This document shows, piece after piece, positions 26,671-35,165 of a stretch of 64,000 nucleotides of DNA. Source of the stretch: Methylobacterium sp. 77 (GTDB lineage Bacteria > Pseudomonadota > Alphaproteobacteria > Rhizobiales > Beijerinckiaceae); the NCBI RefSeq assembly GCF_000372825.1, contig NZ_KB910516.1:3329825-3393824 (forward strand), given 5' to 3'. Both the position numbers and the translations under genes were made by a program. Under the pieces are notes generated by a model. It was not told the DNA's origin, did not search any database, and saw only the letters and a program-made list of their open reading frames with translations. Each line of letters starts with the position of its first letter. The first letter of the stretch is position 1.

Positions 26671-27651
26671 CTACACCCGCGTCTCCGTCGCCTGCGCGGC
26701 GTGGCGGCGCTGATACTCGGCGGGCGTGAGGCCGATGCGGCGCTGGAAGGCCCGCCGGAGCGTGTCGCTGTCCTTGAATCCGCAGGCGCCCGCCACCTGC
26801 TTCGCCGCCGCCCGGCCATCCTCGAGCAGGCGACGGGCGGCCTCGATCCGAACGTTCTCGACGTAGGCAGCCGGGGTCAGGCCGGTCTCGGCCCGGAACA
26901 GGCGCGCGAAGTTGCGTGGGCTCATGCCGGTGCGGGCGGCCAGCTTCGCGACGCTGTGATCCTCGGCAGGATGTGCCGCCACCCAGCGCTGAACCTCCTG
27001 GAGGGCCGAGCGGCTGGCCAGCGCTCCGGTGCCGCGCCGGCTGAACTGAAGCTGGCCGCCCCCACGCTTGAAGAACATCACCAGTTGCGCCGCGACCTTG
27101 CGAGCGATCTCCGAGCCGAGATCCTCCTCGACCAAGGCAAGGGCCAAGTCGAGCCCGGCGGTAACTCCGGCCGCGGTCCGGACGGGACCGTCGAAGATGC
27201 AGATCGCATCGGCATCGACACGCGCGTCGGGATATCGTTCCGCGAGCGCGTCTGCCACCGCCCAGTGCGTCGCGACGCGTCGATCCTGGAGGAGGCCCGC
27301 CTGCCCGAGAAGGAAAGCCCCGCTGCAGACCGAACCGTAGCGCCGGCAGCGGATCGCGGTCGTCGACAGCCAGCGGCACAAGGCCTCGTCCGGCGCCAGC
27401 CCGTGCATGTGGGGCGCGCCCGCGACCAGCAGGGTGTCGAAGGCGACCGGATCGTCTGCCTCCGCGATGAGGTCGGCGACGAGACGGCGACCCGACGATG
27501 TCTCGATCGGACCCGGACCGAGCCCGACAATGGCGAGATCGTAGACCGCCGCACCGGCCTGGAGATTCGCCTCGGCGAAGACGTCGAGCGGGCCGGCGAC
27601 ATCGAGGAGCTGCACCCCCGGCAGGGCAAGGACCGCGACGCGACGTACCAT
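26671..27651 (-). CDS. GlxA-type AraC family regulator with DJ-1/PfpI domain
   Basis: A 326-residue regulator. The N-terminal ~180 residues form a DJ-1/PfpI domain (VAVLALPGVQLLDVAGPLDVFAEA; Cys in YGSVCSGAFLLGQAGLL), and the C-terminal two helix-turn-helix units are AraC type (VAKLAARTGMSPRNFARLFRAETGLTPAAYV, then CGFKDSDTLRRAFQRRIGLTPAEY). Start is ATG 27651. It is divergent from the HD gene and upstream of the nitrile hydratase set, so it probably controls both. Confidence 0.88.
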   Translation of the reverse strand: MVRRVAVLALPGVQLLDVAGPLDVFAEANLQAGAAVYDLAIVGLGPGPIETSSGRRLVADLIAEADDPVAFDTLLVAGAPHMHGLAPDEALCRWLSTTAIRCRRYGSVCSGAFLLGQAGLLQDRRVATHWAVADALAERYPDARVDADAICIFDGPVRTAAGVTAGLDLALALVEEDLGSEIARKVAAQLVMFFKRGGGQLQFSRRGTGALASRSALQEVQRWVAAHPAEDHSVAKLAARTGMSPRNFARLFRAETGLTPAAYVENVRIEAARRLLEDGRAAAKQVAGACGFKDSDTLRRAFQRRIGLTPAEYQRRHAAQATETRV

Positions 27652-27774
27652 CACCGAACTCCCCTCTGTCCGTCCGCACACGACGTTTGGCAGAAATCGT
27701 CTGATTACGGCGATTGATGCCAGATCGCGGTGTTCGTACGCCATCAGGGCAAACAAAGCAAAGGACATTCTCCC

Positions 27775-28452
27775 ATGACCCTGAGTTCCGACGCCGCCAT
27801 CCCCGAGAGCAAGCTCGCCCGAGCTATCACGGAGTTTGTCCGGGACACCGAGACCGACCTGCTCTTCAACCACTCAAGCCGGGTGTACCAGTTCGGTGCC
27901 CTGGCCGGCCTCCATCGCGGCCTGACGTTCGACCGCGAGCTACTTTATGCAGGCGCCATGTTCCACGACGTCGGCCTGATGCCGGACCACAGTAGCCCGA
28001 ACGAACGCTTCGAGGTCGACGGAGCCAATGCCGCCCGTGACTTCCTGAAGGCGTACGGGGTGCCGGAGGCGGACGTCTACACCGTGTGGACCGCCATCGC
28101 GCTGCATACGACGCCCGGCATCCCGGTCCACATGCATCCGGTGGTCGCGCTCGTCACGGCCGGCGTCGAGATGGACGTGCTCGGCCTGACCTATGCGGAG
28201 TACTCCGAAGCCGAGCGCGAGGCGGTGGTCTCCGCCCACCCGCGTACGCCAGACTTTAAGGAGGACATCCTTCAAGCCTTCTATGACGGCATCCGGCACA
28301 AGCCGGACACGACCTTCGGCAACGTCAAGGCTGATGTTTTGGCCGACAAGGACCCGAGCTTCCGCCGGGGTAACTTCTGCAGCGTGATCCGGGCCTCGCG
28401 CTGGCCGGGCGGCGCACATGCGCCGGGATGCGGATGTGGCGAGCACGCTTGA
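27775..28452 (+). CDS. HD-domain hydrolase, cyanamide hydratase-like
   Basis: A 225-residue HD-superfamily metalloenzyme. It shows HSSRVYQFGALAGLHRGLTFDRELLYAGAMFHDVGL (HD pair in FHDVG), IALHTTPGIPVHMHPVVALVTAGVEMDVLG, and KPDTTFGNVKADVLAD near the end. This pattern resembles the cyanamide hydratase group, which converts cyanamide to urea. That would fit the adjacent nitrile hydratase, but the substrate is inferred. The ATG follows AAAGGA at moderate spacing. The C-terminal tail is Cys-rich (CGCGEHA). Confidence 0.8.
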   Translation: MTLSSDAAIPESKLARAITEFVRDTETDLLFNHSSRVYQFGALAGLHRGLTFDRELLYAGAMFHDVGLMPDHSSPNERFEVDGANAARDFLKAYGVPEADVYTVWTAIALHTTPGIPVHMHPVVALVTAGVEMDVLGLTYAEYSEAEREAVVSAHPRTPDFKEDILQAFYDGIRHKPDTTFGNVKADVLADKDPSFRRGNFCSVIRASRWPGGAHAPGCGCGEHA

Positions 28453-28516
28453 GAGTACGCGCCATCGCGATGCGCCCAGATCCAGGCGCATCGCCTGACC
28501 GCTCTGCCGAGGTCGA

Positions 28517-28553
28517 ATGCGACGCCCGTCATCGTCTTAGACGAGCGTCGCAT
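28517..28553. terminator. Hairpin after the HD gene
   Basis: ATGCGACGC (28517-28525) pairs with GCGTCGCAT (28545-28553), and after one mismatch CGTC pairs with GACG. The 9-base loop and the position 65 bases after the stop fit a terminator; there is no T-tract. Confidence 0.5.
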
Positions 28554-28656
28554 GCCTGCATCCCCCCGCTGACGACGAATAGAGATAGTAGACAAATCGC
28601 CTCTAATCCGAGCCGTCCTCGAACGTCATGATCATCAATCGACGGAGCTGTGCGCG

Positions 28657-29307
28657 ATGAATTCCCGCCGGATCACATTCTACCATGCGCCGCTCACCCG
28701 CTCGTCAAGTGTCCTGACCCTGCTGGAGGAACTCGGGGCAGACTACGCGCTCCGCACCCTCGACCTGAAGGCGGGCGAACACCGCGCGCCCGCGTTCCTG
28801 TCGATCAATCCGCTCGGGAAGGTGCCGGCGATCGTGCACGGCGACGTGGTCGTGACCGAGCAGACCGCGATCGTCATCTATCTCGCCGACCTCTACCCCG
28901 AGGCGAAGCTCGCCCCCGCGCTTGATGACCCTCTGCGCGGCCCCTACCTGCGCTGGCTCGCTTTCCACGGCGCCTCCTTCGAACCTGCGATCGTCGATCG
29001 TGCCATGACGCGCGATCCGGGACCTCAGGCGATGTCACCCTATGGCAGCTTCGACGCCGTGATGGACGCGCTGAAAGCGCAGCTTCGCCGGGGCCCCTAT
29101 TTGTTCGGCAAGCGGTTCACGGCCGCTGACGTCCTCTGGGCGACGGCCCTCGGCTGGACGACGAGCGCGAAGCTTGTGCCGCCGAACCTCGAATTGCTGA
29201 GGTATGTCGAGCGCTTCCGCACGCGGTCTGCCGTTGTCCGCGCGGAAGCGATCGACGAACGGCTTCACAGGGAACTCGAAGGCGAAATCGAGCACCGCAC
29301 CGGTTAA
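28657..29307 (+). CDS. Glutathione S-transferase family protein
   Basis: A 216-residue GST. The thioredoxin-like N-terminal domain reads ITFYHAPLTRSSSVLTLLEELGADY with a serine cluster at the catalytic position, then NPLGKVPAIVHGDVVVTEQTAIVIYLADLYP (cis-proline and Glu/Ser-type glutathione site, here EQTA). The all-helical C-terminal domain holds FGKRFTAADVLWATALGW, the N-capping box. Likely detoxification or thiol transfer; substrate unknown. Confidence 0.9.
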   Translation: MNSRRITFYHAPLTRSSSVLTLLEELGADYALRTLDLKAGEHRAPAFLSINPLGKVPAIVHGDVVVTEQTAIVIYLADLYPEAKLAPALDDPLRGPYLRWLAFHGASFEPAIVDRAMTRDPGPQAMSPYGSFDAVMDALKAQLRRGPYLFGKRFTAADVLWATALGWTTSAKLVPPNLELLRYVERFRTRSAVVRAEAIDERLHRELEGEIEHRTG

Positions 29308-29700
29308 GGATTGCGTTGGTCTGCCTGTCGGACAGCCTGACAGGCGAGCGCTTCGATCGCGTGTTCGAAAGTGGGTGGTAGACAGGGTTTCCGAAGGCGA
29401 CTGCACGGAAGGTCGGTCGCGACCGGTTATCGGCATCGACACGCTCGAATGAGAGTCGGCGGCTGCGGTGTCGATGTCCGCTTCGACGTATCGTTGTTCG
29501 GAAGCGGAATGGCGGAGAACCACCTGATCCGGTCGTAGAACCCTGAAAAACCAAGCTACCAAGTAGCGGACCTTGCGAGCGTCCGAGAAGGGTCGGGAGC
29601 GGGTACGGCCATAACATCCGCTTTCATGCATTGCGCCCCGGAGCAGATCGGCAAAAAGCCGCCGATGAGGAAATAGCGATGACCTGATACATCCGGCCCG
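29308..29700. other. 393-base gap without a supported gene
   Basis: Short open frames exist on both strands but none looks like natural protein. It shares GTCCGAGAAGGGT (29581-29593) with the gap at 23310-23740. It may be decayed mobile DNA next to the resolvase. Confidence 0.4.
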
Positions 29701-30246
29701 TCAGGACCCGTGTAGCACTCGATAAACCTGCATCCGTGAACAGGCCAACGCGGCTGCAATAGCTGTGGCCCCGTGGCCCGCTTGCGACAACGACATGATC
29801 CGGTCGTGGTCGAGGCGGCGCTTGCCGCCGGCATAAGCACCGCTGCCCTTCGCGCGTTCGATGCCCTCGCGCTGGCGCTCTTTAATGAACCGCCGCTCCA
29901 TTTGCGCGACCATGCCGAGCACGGTCATAACCACGTGGCCCATTTCGCCTCGGGTCGAAACGAGGGGATCGAGCACGGTGACAAAAGCACCCCGCAGCTC
30001 AGCCTCGTGAATCAGGTTGAGGACGTCTCGGGTGTCGCGGCCGAGCCGGTCGAGGCGGGTGACGACAAGTTCGTCGCCGGACCGTAGGAACTCCATAACA
30101 GTCACCAACTCCGCCCGGCCATCGCGGCTGCCGCCGGATACCTTTTCCGAACGAATGACCCCGCAGCCCTCGGCTTTCAGCCGGGCAACCTGGCCATCAA
30201 GATCCTGATCGAGTGTGCTGACGCGCGCGTAACCGATACGGGCCAT
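29701..30246 (-). CDS. Serine recombinase (resolvase/invertase family)
   Basis: A 181-residue small serine recombinase. The catalytic serine is in IGYARVSTLDQDLDGQ and the active-site arginines are in LVVTRLDRLGRDTRDVLNLI; the long E helix (GMVAQMERRFIKERQREGIERAKGSGAYAGGKRR) and a C-terminal helix-turn-helix (GATAIAAALACSRMQVYRVLHG) follow. Start ATG 30246. Such proteins resolve transposon or plasmid cointegrates. No transposase or res repeats are seen beside it, so it may be a leftover of a larger element. Confidence 0.9.
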   Translation of the reverse strand: MARIGYARVSTLDQDLDGQVARLKAEGCGVIRSEKVSGGSRDGRAELVTVMEFLRSGDELVVTRLDRLGRDTRDVLNLIHEAELRGAFVTVLDPLVSTRGEMGHVVMTVLGMVAQMERRFIKERQREGIERAKGSGAYAGGKRRLDHDRIMSLSQAGHGATAIAAALACSRMQVYRVLHGS

Positions 30247-30506
30247 AATGTGTAACCTCAAGCTTTAAGCCCGAGGCTACCTTGTCACAAATAGCCGGCG
30301 TCAACCCAGATGTTGCGATGACAAGCGGTGAACATGTTACGTCACGCCAGGGTATACCCTGAGGTCACTCAAATGCGCTTGCGTCCGATTGGCGCTATGA
30401 GCATAAGTTAGCCGCCTGCAAAGAAGCAATCGTTCGTCATCCGACCCAACCGACCGCACGCGATGATTTTGTTGCTGCTGGAAGGTGGATGTAAGCACCC
30501 ATTCAT

Positions 30507-31418
30507 GTGTATGGGCGAAACGGGAAGACGCGTGTGTACCTGCGGTGGATCCTTTTGATGGCGGGCGGGATCCTGGCCGGTCTGGCTCTGGTCAAATCCT
30601 TAGCTCGGCGGCGCGCCAGCCGGCGCTGGAGCGTAAATCTAGGCCGGCTCGCGGCGAGGCAGATCCGCGTCGACGGCAGGATGATGCATGCTCGCGTCTC
30701 GGTCGACGTTGTACCGGATGATCGCCTGCCCGTGATCCTCGTACATGGGCTCGGGATGTCGAGCCGCTACATGATCCCGCTCGCAAGGCATCTCGCCCCT
30801 CATTTCGAGGTCTATGCTCCTGACCTGCCAGGCTTCGGCTTGAGCGAGAAGCCTCGCCGACCGCTCACGGTTCGCGAGCTTGCGGAAGCACTGGCGACCT
30901 GCATGCACGCGGTCGGAGTGAAGCGCGCAGCCTTTATTGGCAATTCGCTCGGCTGCGAGGTGTTGGTCGAACTGGCACTTACTCACCCCCAGCTCGTGGA
31001 CCGCCTTGTGTTGCAGGGTCCCACGCCGGACCCAGAGGCGCGTAACCTGGTCCGGCAGATATTGGGTTTCTTCGCCATCGCGCCTTTCGAGCGCTGGTCG
31101 CTCGCCTGGGTCGCGTTCGCCGACTATTCACGTAGTGGAATCAGACGCTACGTCCTGACCTTACGGAGCATGGTGGACAACCGCATCGGAGAGAAGGCGC
31201 TGCAGGTCAGGCAGCCAACGCTCGTGGTTTGGGGTACGCGTGACTACATCGTCCCCCGTGCGTTCGTTATGAAGCTCGCAGCTTCCCTGCCTCAAGGCCG
31301 TCTTGCTGTCATTCCGGGAGCGGCCCACGGGATCAACTATTCGCATCCGGAGGCGTTCACCGCGATCCTTCTCCCGTTCCTCCTTGCTGCGAGGGAGATG
31401 CCTGTCGCACAGAAATGA
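30507..31418 (+). CDS. Membrane-anchored alpha/beta hydrolase
   Basis: A 303-residue hydrolase with one N-terminal membrane segment (YLRWILLMAGGILAGLALVKSLA). The core shows VILVHGLGMSSRYM (oxyanion), DLPGFGLSEKP, nucleophile FIGNSLGCEVLVEL, acid VVWGTRDYIVP and histidine IPGAAHGINYSHPEAF, all in canonical order. The start is GTG at 30507; ATG at 30558 would remove part of the anchor. The substrate is unknown. It stands alone. Confidence 0.85.
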   Translation: MYGRNGKTRVYLRWILLMAGGILAGLALVKSLARRRASRRWSVNLGRLAARQIRVDGRMMHARVSVDVVPDDRLPVILVHGLGMSSRYMIPLARHLAPHFEVYAPDLPGFGLSEKPRRPLTVRELAEALATCMHAVGVKRAAFIGNSLGCEVLVELALTHPQLVDRLVLQGPTPDPEARNLVRQILGFFAIAPFERWSLAWVAFADYSRSGIRRYVLTLRSMVDNRIGEKALQVRQPTLVVWGTRDYIVPRAFVMKLAASLPQGRLAVIPGAAHGINYSHPEAFTAILLPFLLAAREMPVAQK

Positions 31419-32003
31419 ACCTCGTCGGTAAACGCATCGTAGCTCATAAATGAAGTTGGCCTGACCGATAGGTCCGCCTTTGCCCTCTGCTCAGAAGCAG
31501 ACCGACGCAAAGCCGCCCAATCTGGTCGTATTGAATGGCCCCGTTGCCAGGCCTTGGAACTTGCTTGAATCAAGCAACGCCCGAGTGAGCCACATCGACG
31601 GGGCCGCCCCGATTTGCGGTACGTGGCGGCCTGAAGCGAGCCATGTCGCGATCCTGGGAGGGCATGCCAGACGCGCCTGATCTGCATCGAGGAACTGGTC
31701 AAGGCTGCAGCGGTGCTCGACCTGGGGTTGGTTACCGACAACGAGGGAGCCGAGGCCGATCAGAAATCAGGCGAAGTGAAACGCCACCAGCCAGAGCAAG
31801 AGCGTGAACCAGCGTTCGGAGAGCATGCGCCACATGCCATTTCAGTGACCTTTCCAGTAATGACGGGCACGCAACCGTTGATCTGCGGCACCCGCGTCGG
31901 CGATACTGTCGCGCTGGGATGCTCGCAGACTTGTGGATTCATAAAGACAGCCATTTATCGCGAATTAGACAACGGTCCTCTAATCAACGATCTGCAACTG
32001 ATC
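31419..32003. other. 585-base gap, possible remnants
   Basis: No full gene is supported. Frames on both strands are short and broken. The one notable small frame is given separately (31767-31835). Confidence 0.4.
31767..31835 (-). CDS. Possible 22-residue membrane peptide
   Basis: A leftward frame reads MWRMLSERWFTLLLWLVAFHFA, one amphipathic-then-hydrophobic segment ending in a stop. GGAAAGG lies about 13 bases upstream, further than ideal. It could be a real small membrane protein or chance. Confidence 0.25.
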   Translation of the reverse strand: MWRMLSERWFTLLLWLVAFHFA

Positions 32004-33257
32004 TCAGCCCGGACGCACCCGGCTCTCGTTCTTTTGACAATATTCCAGATCGCGGACGGAGCGGTTGTAGGTCTCGTTGAAGCGTTGCGCCGGTTGGCTC
32101 GGATCGCCCTTGTCGCGAATGTCCCGAGCCACATCCCGGCCATGCCCAATCATGCTAGCGACCGTTTCGGTGTAGCCGGTGCAGGATGAGTTGGCCTTCG
32201 GGCTCATGGTGTCAAAGGTCGTACCAAGCTGACGGTTGGCGTTCGAGACCTCGCCGAGTGCGGCCAGGAAGGGGGTGACATCCGCCTTCGGTCCCAATGC
32301 CTCGAACTGCCGTACCGCGCGACGCAGCGTGAGACTGGTGGCGAGGAGACGGCGCGCCGGCGCTTCGTCCGGGAGACCTGCCAAACGCCGCTCATCCCGA
32401 GCGATCTCGCGCTCGAACAGGGCCGTGCCGTAAGCGTCCATCGCTTTGGCGGCAGCCTCGACACGGGGGACGAGGATCGCGTGCTGCTCGCGAGCGAACT
32501 TGAAGCCATCCTCCTTGAACTCCCGCGTGGTCTGATACCGCGTCAGCGCCTTCAAGGTGGGATTGGCCTCGCGTAAGGCGGCCAGCAGCCGTGCGGCCTG
32601 AGCATCCACCTCTGGCACGACGCCCGGCAAGGCAACGGCCTTCTCCAACTCGTCGATGACCCCGTCGAAATCCACGATGCCGAAGTGGTACCAGGCGTTG
32701 GCGCCGAGCTTCGTTCCGAGCTTGAGCACCCGCTCGTTGTCGCGCCGGTAGTCGGCCAGTTGCTGCTCCAGGGGATGAGACCGGACCAGGTGGTTCTGGG
32801 CCTCGGTGTAGGCATTGGCCTTCGCCAGAGCCTGAGCTTCGGGAGTCTGCGCTGACGCCGGGCGGACTGCCACCCGGGCTGCTCCGGGCGGCGGTGGCGG
32901 GCTCTGCAGCAGAGATTGAGAGGCCGCCGGTGCAGCGGGAAAATCGCATTTGAAGGCGTCGATCAGGCTTTTGCGTACGGCCCCATGAGCCTGGGCGCAT
33001 TGATAGGCCACGGTCGGTCGAGCCGCCTCGTTGCGCAGGACCGAGTCGCGGAAGCTCTCGCGCATCGTGTTGATGCCTTGGCGAATGCCGGGGCGAGCGG
33101 CTTCCGGTACGCCGGGGCTGGCCGCGCATTGGGCATAGGCCTCCAGGAAGGCGTCACAGCTCTCGACGCCCACCGGTGTCACCGGCGTGACCGCCACAGC
33201 GGGTGTGGCCAAGATCCCCCACAGAAGGGTCAGCGCATAGGCCGAACGGTGAGACAT
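32004..33257 (-). CDS. Exported helical protein, possibly DUF3829 (YiiG-like)
   Basis: A 417-residue secreted or periplasmic protein with a Sec signal peptide (SAYALTLLWGILATPAVAV). A Cys-containing N-terminal region (SCDAFLEAYAQCAAS) and a Pro-rich linker (PPPPPGAARVAV) follow. The helical region AYTEAQNHLVRSHPLEQQLADYRRDNERVLKLG then IVDFDGVIDELEKAVALPG has the spacing of DUF3829 proteins, whose role is unknown. I start at ATG 33257 for the signal peptide; the longer frame would run toward the IS630 element, which ends 79 bases upstream and may affect its promoter. Confidence 0.6.
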   Translation of the reverse strand: MSHRSAYALTLLWGILATPAVAVTPVTPVGVESCDAFLEAYAQCAASPGVPEAARPGIRQGINTMRESFRDSVLRNEAARPTVAYQCAQAHGAVRKSLIDAFKCDFPAAPAASQSLLQSPPPPPGAARVAVRPASAQTPEAQALAKANAYTEAQNHLVRSHPLEQQLADYRRDNERVLKLGTKLGANAWYHFGIVDFDGVIDELEKAVALPGVVPEVDAQAARLLAALREANPTLKALTRYQTTREFKEDGFKFAREQHAILVPRVEAAAKAMDAYGTALFEREIARDERRLAGLPDEAPARRLLATSLTLRRAVRQFEALGPKADVTPFLAALGEVSNANRQLGTTFDTMSPKANSSCTGYTETVASMIGHGRDVARDIRDKGDPSQPAQRFNETYNRSVRDLEYCQKNESRVRPG

Positions 33258-33349
33258 GCCGGGCTTTCTCGCGGAGGCGGTTCTGCGCATTCTGGTCCTA
33301 GAGGTTGAAGCGCCGGGCCCTGGAACGACGACGCTAGAGCATTTTCGGT

Positions 33350-33988
33350 TTAATCTGGTTCGTATCCTGCGGCGGCGAAGAAGTTGGCGCACTCGTCAGG
33401 TGTGACGGTGTCGACGAGGCGTCCGATGGCCGACCACAAACCCTCGACGGTTCGCTCGGCCGCTTTGCGCAGCAGCGCCTTCTTCGAGAACGCCATTTCG
33501 ATGGGGTTGAAGTCGGGCGAGTAAGGCGGGAGGAACAAGAGCCGCGCGCCCGCCGCCTCGATGGCCGATCGCACGGCCGGACCTTTGTGGCTGCCGAGGT
33601 TGTCCATGACGACGATGTCGCCGGGGATGAGCTCAGGCACCAAGACCTGATCGACGTAAGCCTGGAAGGCGTCACGGTTGATCGGCCCATCGAGCACGAA
33701 CGGTGCGGCGGTCCCGGACAGGCGCAGGGCCGCCACCAGGGTCGTGGTCTTCCAATGACCGTGCGGGATGGGCGAACGCAGCCGCTCGCCGCGGGGAGAC
33801 CGTCCGCGCAGGCGGGCCATGTTGGTGGAGGTCCAGGTCTCGTCGAGGAACACGAGGCGCGCGGGGTCGAGATCGAGCTGGCACTCGAACCATGCCTCGC
33901 GCGCGGCCTTCACGTCCGGGCGGTCTTGCTCGGTGGCGTGGGCTGTCTTTTTTTGTAGGTGAGATCGCGTGCGTCGAGGAAGCTCCAC
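33350..33988 (-). CDS. IS630 transposase, catalytic part (orfB, reached by -1 frameshift)
   Basis: DDE catalytic domain. The first Asp lies in [22 protein letters not shown], the second in [21 protein letters not shown], and the Glu in [22 protein letters not shown], with normal IS630 spacing. It has no good start of its own. Translation should enter from orfA at the A7 run in CTACAAAAAAAGAC near 33948-33954, giving a fused product from 34290 to 33350 that reads through [19 protein letters not shown], the expected IS630 text. Confidence 0.9.
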   Translation of the reverse strand: MELPRRTRSHLQKKTAHATEQDRPDVKAAREAWFECQLDLDPARLVFLDETWTSTNMARLRGRSPRGERLRSPIPHGHWKTTTLVAALRLSGTAAPFVLDGPINRDAFQAYVDQVLVPELIPGDIVVMDNLGSHKGPAVRSAIEAAGARLLFLPPYSPDFNPIEMAFSKKALLRKAAERTVEGLWSAIGRLVDTVTPDECANFFAAAGYEPD

Positions 33989-34290
33989 AGGGTGCCGAGC
34001 CCGACCGTGAGATCGTACTCGTCCCGCAGTCGGGCGCGCATCTCTTCCAGGGTGATGTCGCCCTTCTCCTCGATCAGGGCGCGCAGGAACGCCTCATGTG
34101 GATCGAGCTTCGAGCGGCGCGCCCGCCCTTGCGGACGAGGGGCCACCGTCCCGGTTGTCGCGAGCGCGGCCATCCAGCGAATCGAGGTCGCGATGCCGAC
34201 TCCAAAACGCGCGGCCGCTTGCCGGCGGGAGGTCGTTGCAGCGGCTTCCACCACCCGCTCGCGCAGGTCCTGGCTGTAGGGTCGTCCCAT
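33910..34290 (-). CDS. IS630 transposase, DNA-binding part (orfA)
   Basis: A 126-residue frame with two helix-turn-helix units ([32 protein letters not shown], then [27 protein letters not shown]). ATG 34290 follows GGAGGAGC. If no frameshift happens it ends soon after the A7 run, giving a short protein that could act as a regulator of transposition. Confidence 0.88.
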   Translation of the reverse strand: MGRPYSQDLRERVVEAAATTSRRQAAARFGVGIATSIRWMAALATTGTVAPRPQGRARRSKLDPHEAFLRALIEEKGDITLEEMRARLRDEYDLTVGLGTLWSFLDARDLTYKKRQPTPPSKTART

Positions 34291-34380
34291 CTGTTGCTCC
34301 TCCTCCAGAGCGATCAGTGAATCAGCCCGCCGCCTCTCCGTGAACCCCACACGATTGATTCAGCGCAAACCGAAAACGCT

Positions 34381-34722
34381 CTAGAGATTGCGCAGGGCGA
34401 GCAGGGGGACGAAGGCGGCCAGTACGACGGGTGCCGACCAGTACTCCATTCGGATCCAGAACAGCGCGTGCCGCCGCGTAAGCACCACATGCTCGTTCGT
34501 GGCAGGGTCGATGAGCTTGCGCGGAGGCGTGCTATTGAGGCGTCGACCGACCACCCAGTTCACAGCGGCGGCGGCGAAAAGGCCAAGGCTGAAGGCGAGA
34601 AACGCAAGTTCGGGGTGTCCAAGCGCTTGGAGCGATATCTGGGCCAATGCACCGACGATGATCGCGGTGCCGACGACAATGGGGACCACCAGGATGCCCC
34701 AACCCGACCAGATGAACAGCAT
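34381..34722 (-). CDS. Small membrane protein, stop codon at the IS630 junction
   Basis: A 113-residue protein with about three membrane segments (IWSGWGILVVPIVVGTAIIVGALA; LAFLAFSLGLFAAAAVNWVVG; WSAPVVLAAFVPLLAL) and a cytoplasmic basic loop PPRKLIDPATNEHVVLTRRHALFW. The TAG stop uses the TA target site plus the last base of IS630. Removing the element would join TA to GCG and also give TAG, so the protein is not truncated. I prefer ATG 34722 over the upstream open frame to 34794. Family unknown. Confidence 0.6.
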   Translation of the reverse strand: MLFIWSGWGILVVPIVVGTAIIVGALAQISLQALGHPELAFLAFSLGLFAAAAVNWVVGRRLNSTPPRKLIDPATNEHVVLTRRHALFWIRMEYWSAPVVLAAFVPLLALRNL

Positions 34723-35165
34723 GAATGTCAGCTCGCAGATGAGGTTCGTCGGTGAGGAGGTGGGGCGACGCGCCGAGCCACGCCCCTTGATCAAGGAGCT
34801 GCGTTACGACGGCTCTGTGACAGCTTCAATGCCGCGGCTTGAGATGACCGACAAGAGGGGGCGCTCCTTCCAGATGCTCTGTGCTGTGGCGAAGTAGGCT
34901 ACCCTATCCTGAGCCTTGATCAGCAGCCACTACAGCCTTCCTGCTTTGTACGCGGCTGCATGAGCAGGAGGCGCCAAAATCCTGCGAGCTTCTCCCCAAC
35001 TTGAATGTCCACTCCTGCAAAACTTGTATTCACAACCGGGCTGACCGTTAATCACCCGAGCAGATCATCCCATTTTTGCAGATAGACTAAAAGCGGACCC
35101 TCCCGACTGCCGCAAAGGGTCATTTCAACACTTTGATAAAGCGGCGATGGCGCTGTGCCAGCGAT
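34723..35165. other. 443-base gap, lower GC
   Basis: It separates the small membrane protein from yihY, which also points left. It likely holds the membrane-protein promoter. No repeats, hairpins or convincing genes were seen. Confidence 0.4.

Larger units (their letters stand above)
33337..34381 (-). mobile_element. IS630 family insertion sequence, complete
   Basis: A 1045-bp element with imperfect terminal inverted repeats (GAGCATTTTCGGTTT at the left, complement of GAGCGTTTTCGGTTT at the right), flanked by TA on both sides (33335-33336 and 34382-34383), the IS630 target duplication. It carries two overlapping transposase frames joined by an A7 slippery run. All parts look intact, so it may be active or recent. 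Confidence 0.92.

Noticed and set aside
26519..27679. Upstream extension of the CobW GTPase frame to a 723-residue protein
   Set aside because: The extra part is antiframe of the GlxA-type regulator; the GTPase starts naturally just before its P-loop.
29701..30246. Invertible DNA segment controlled by the serine recombinase
   Set aside because: No matching inverted repeats were found around the gene; a resolvase remnant is simpler.
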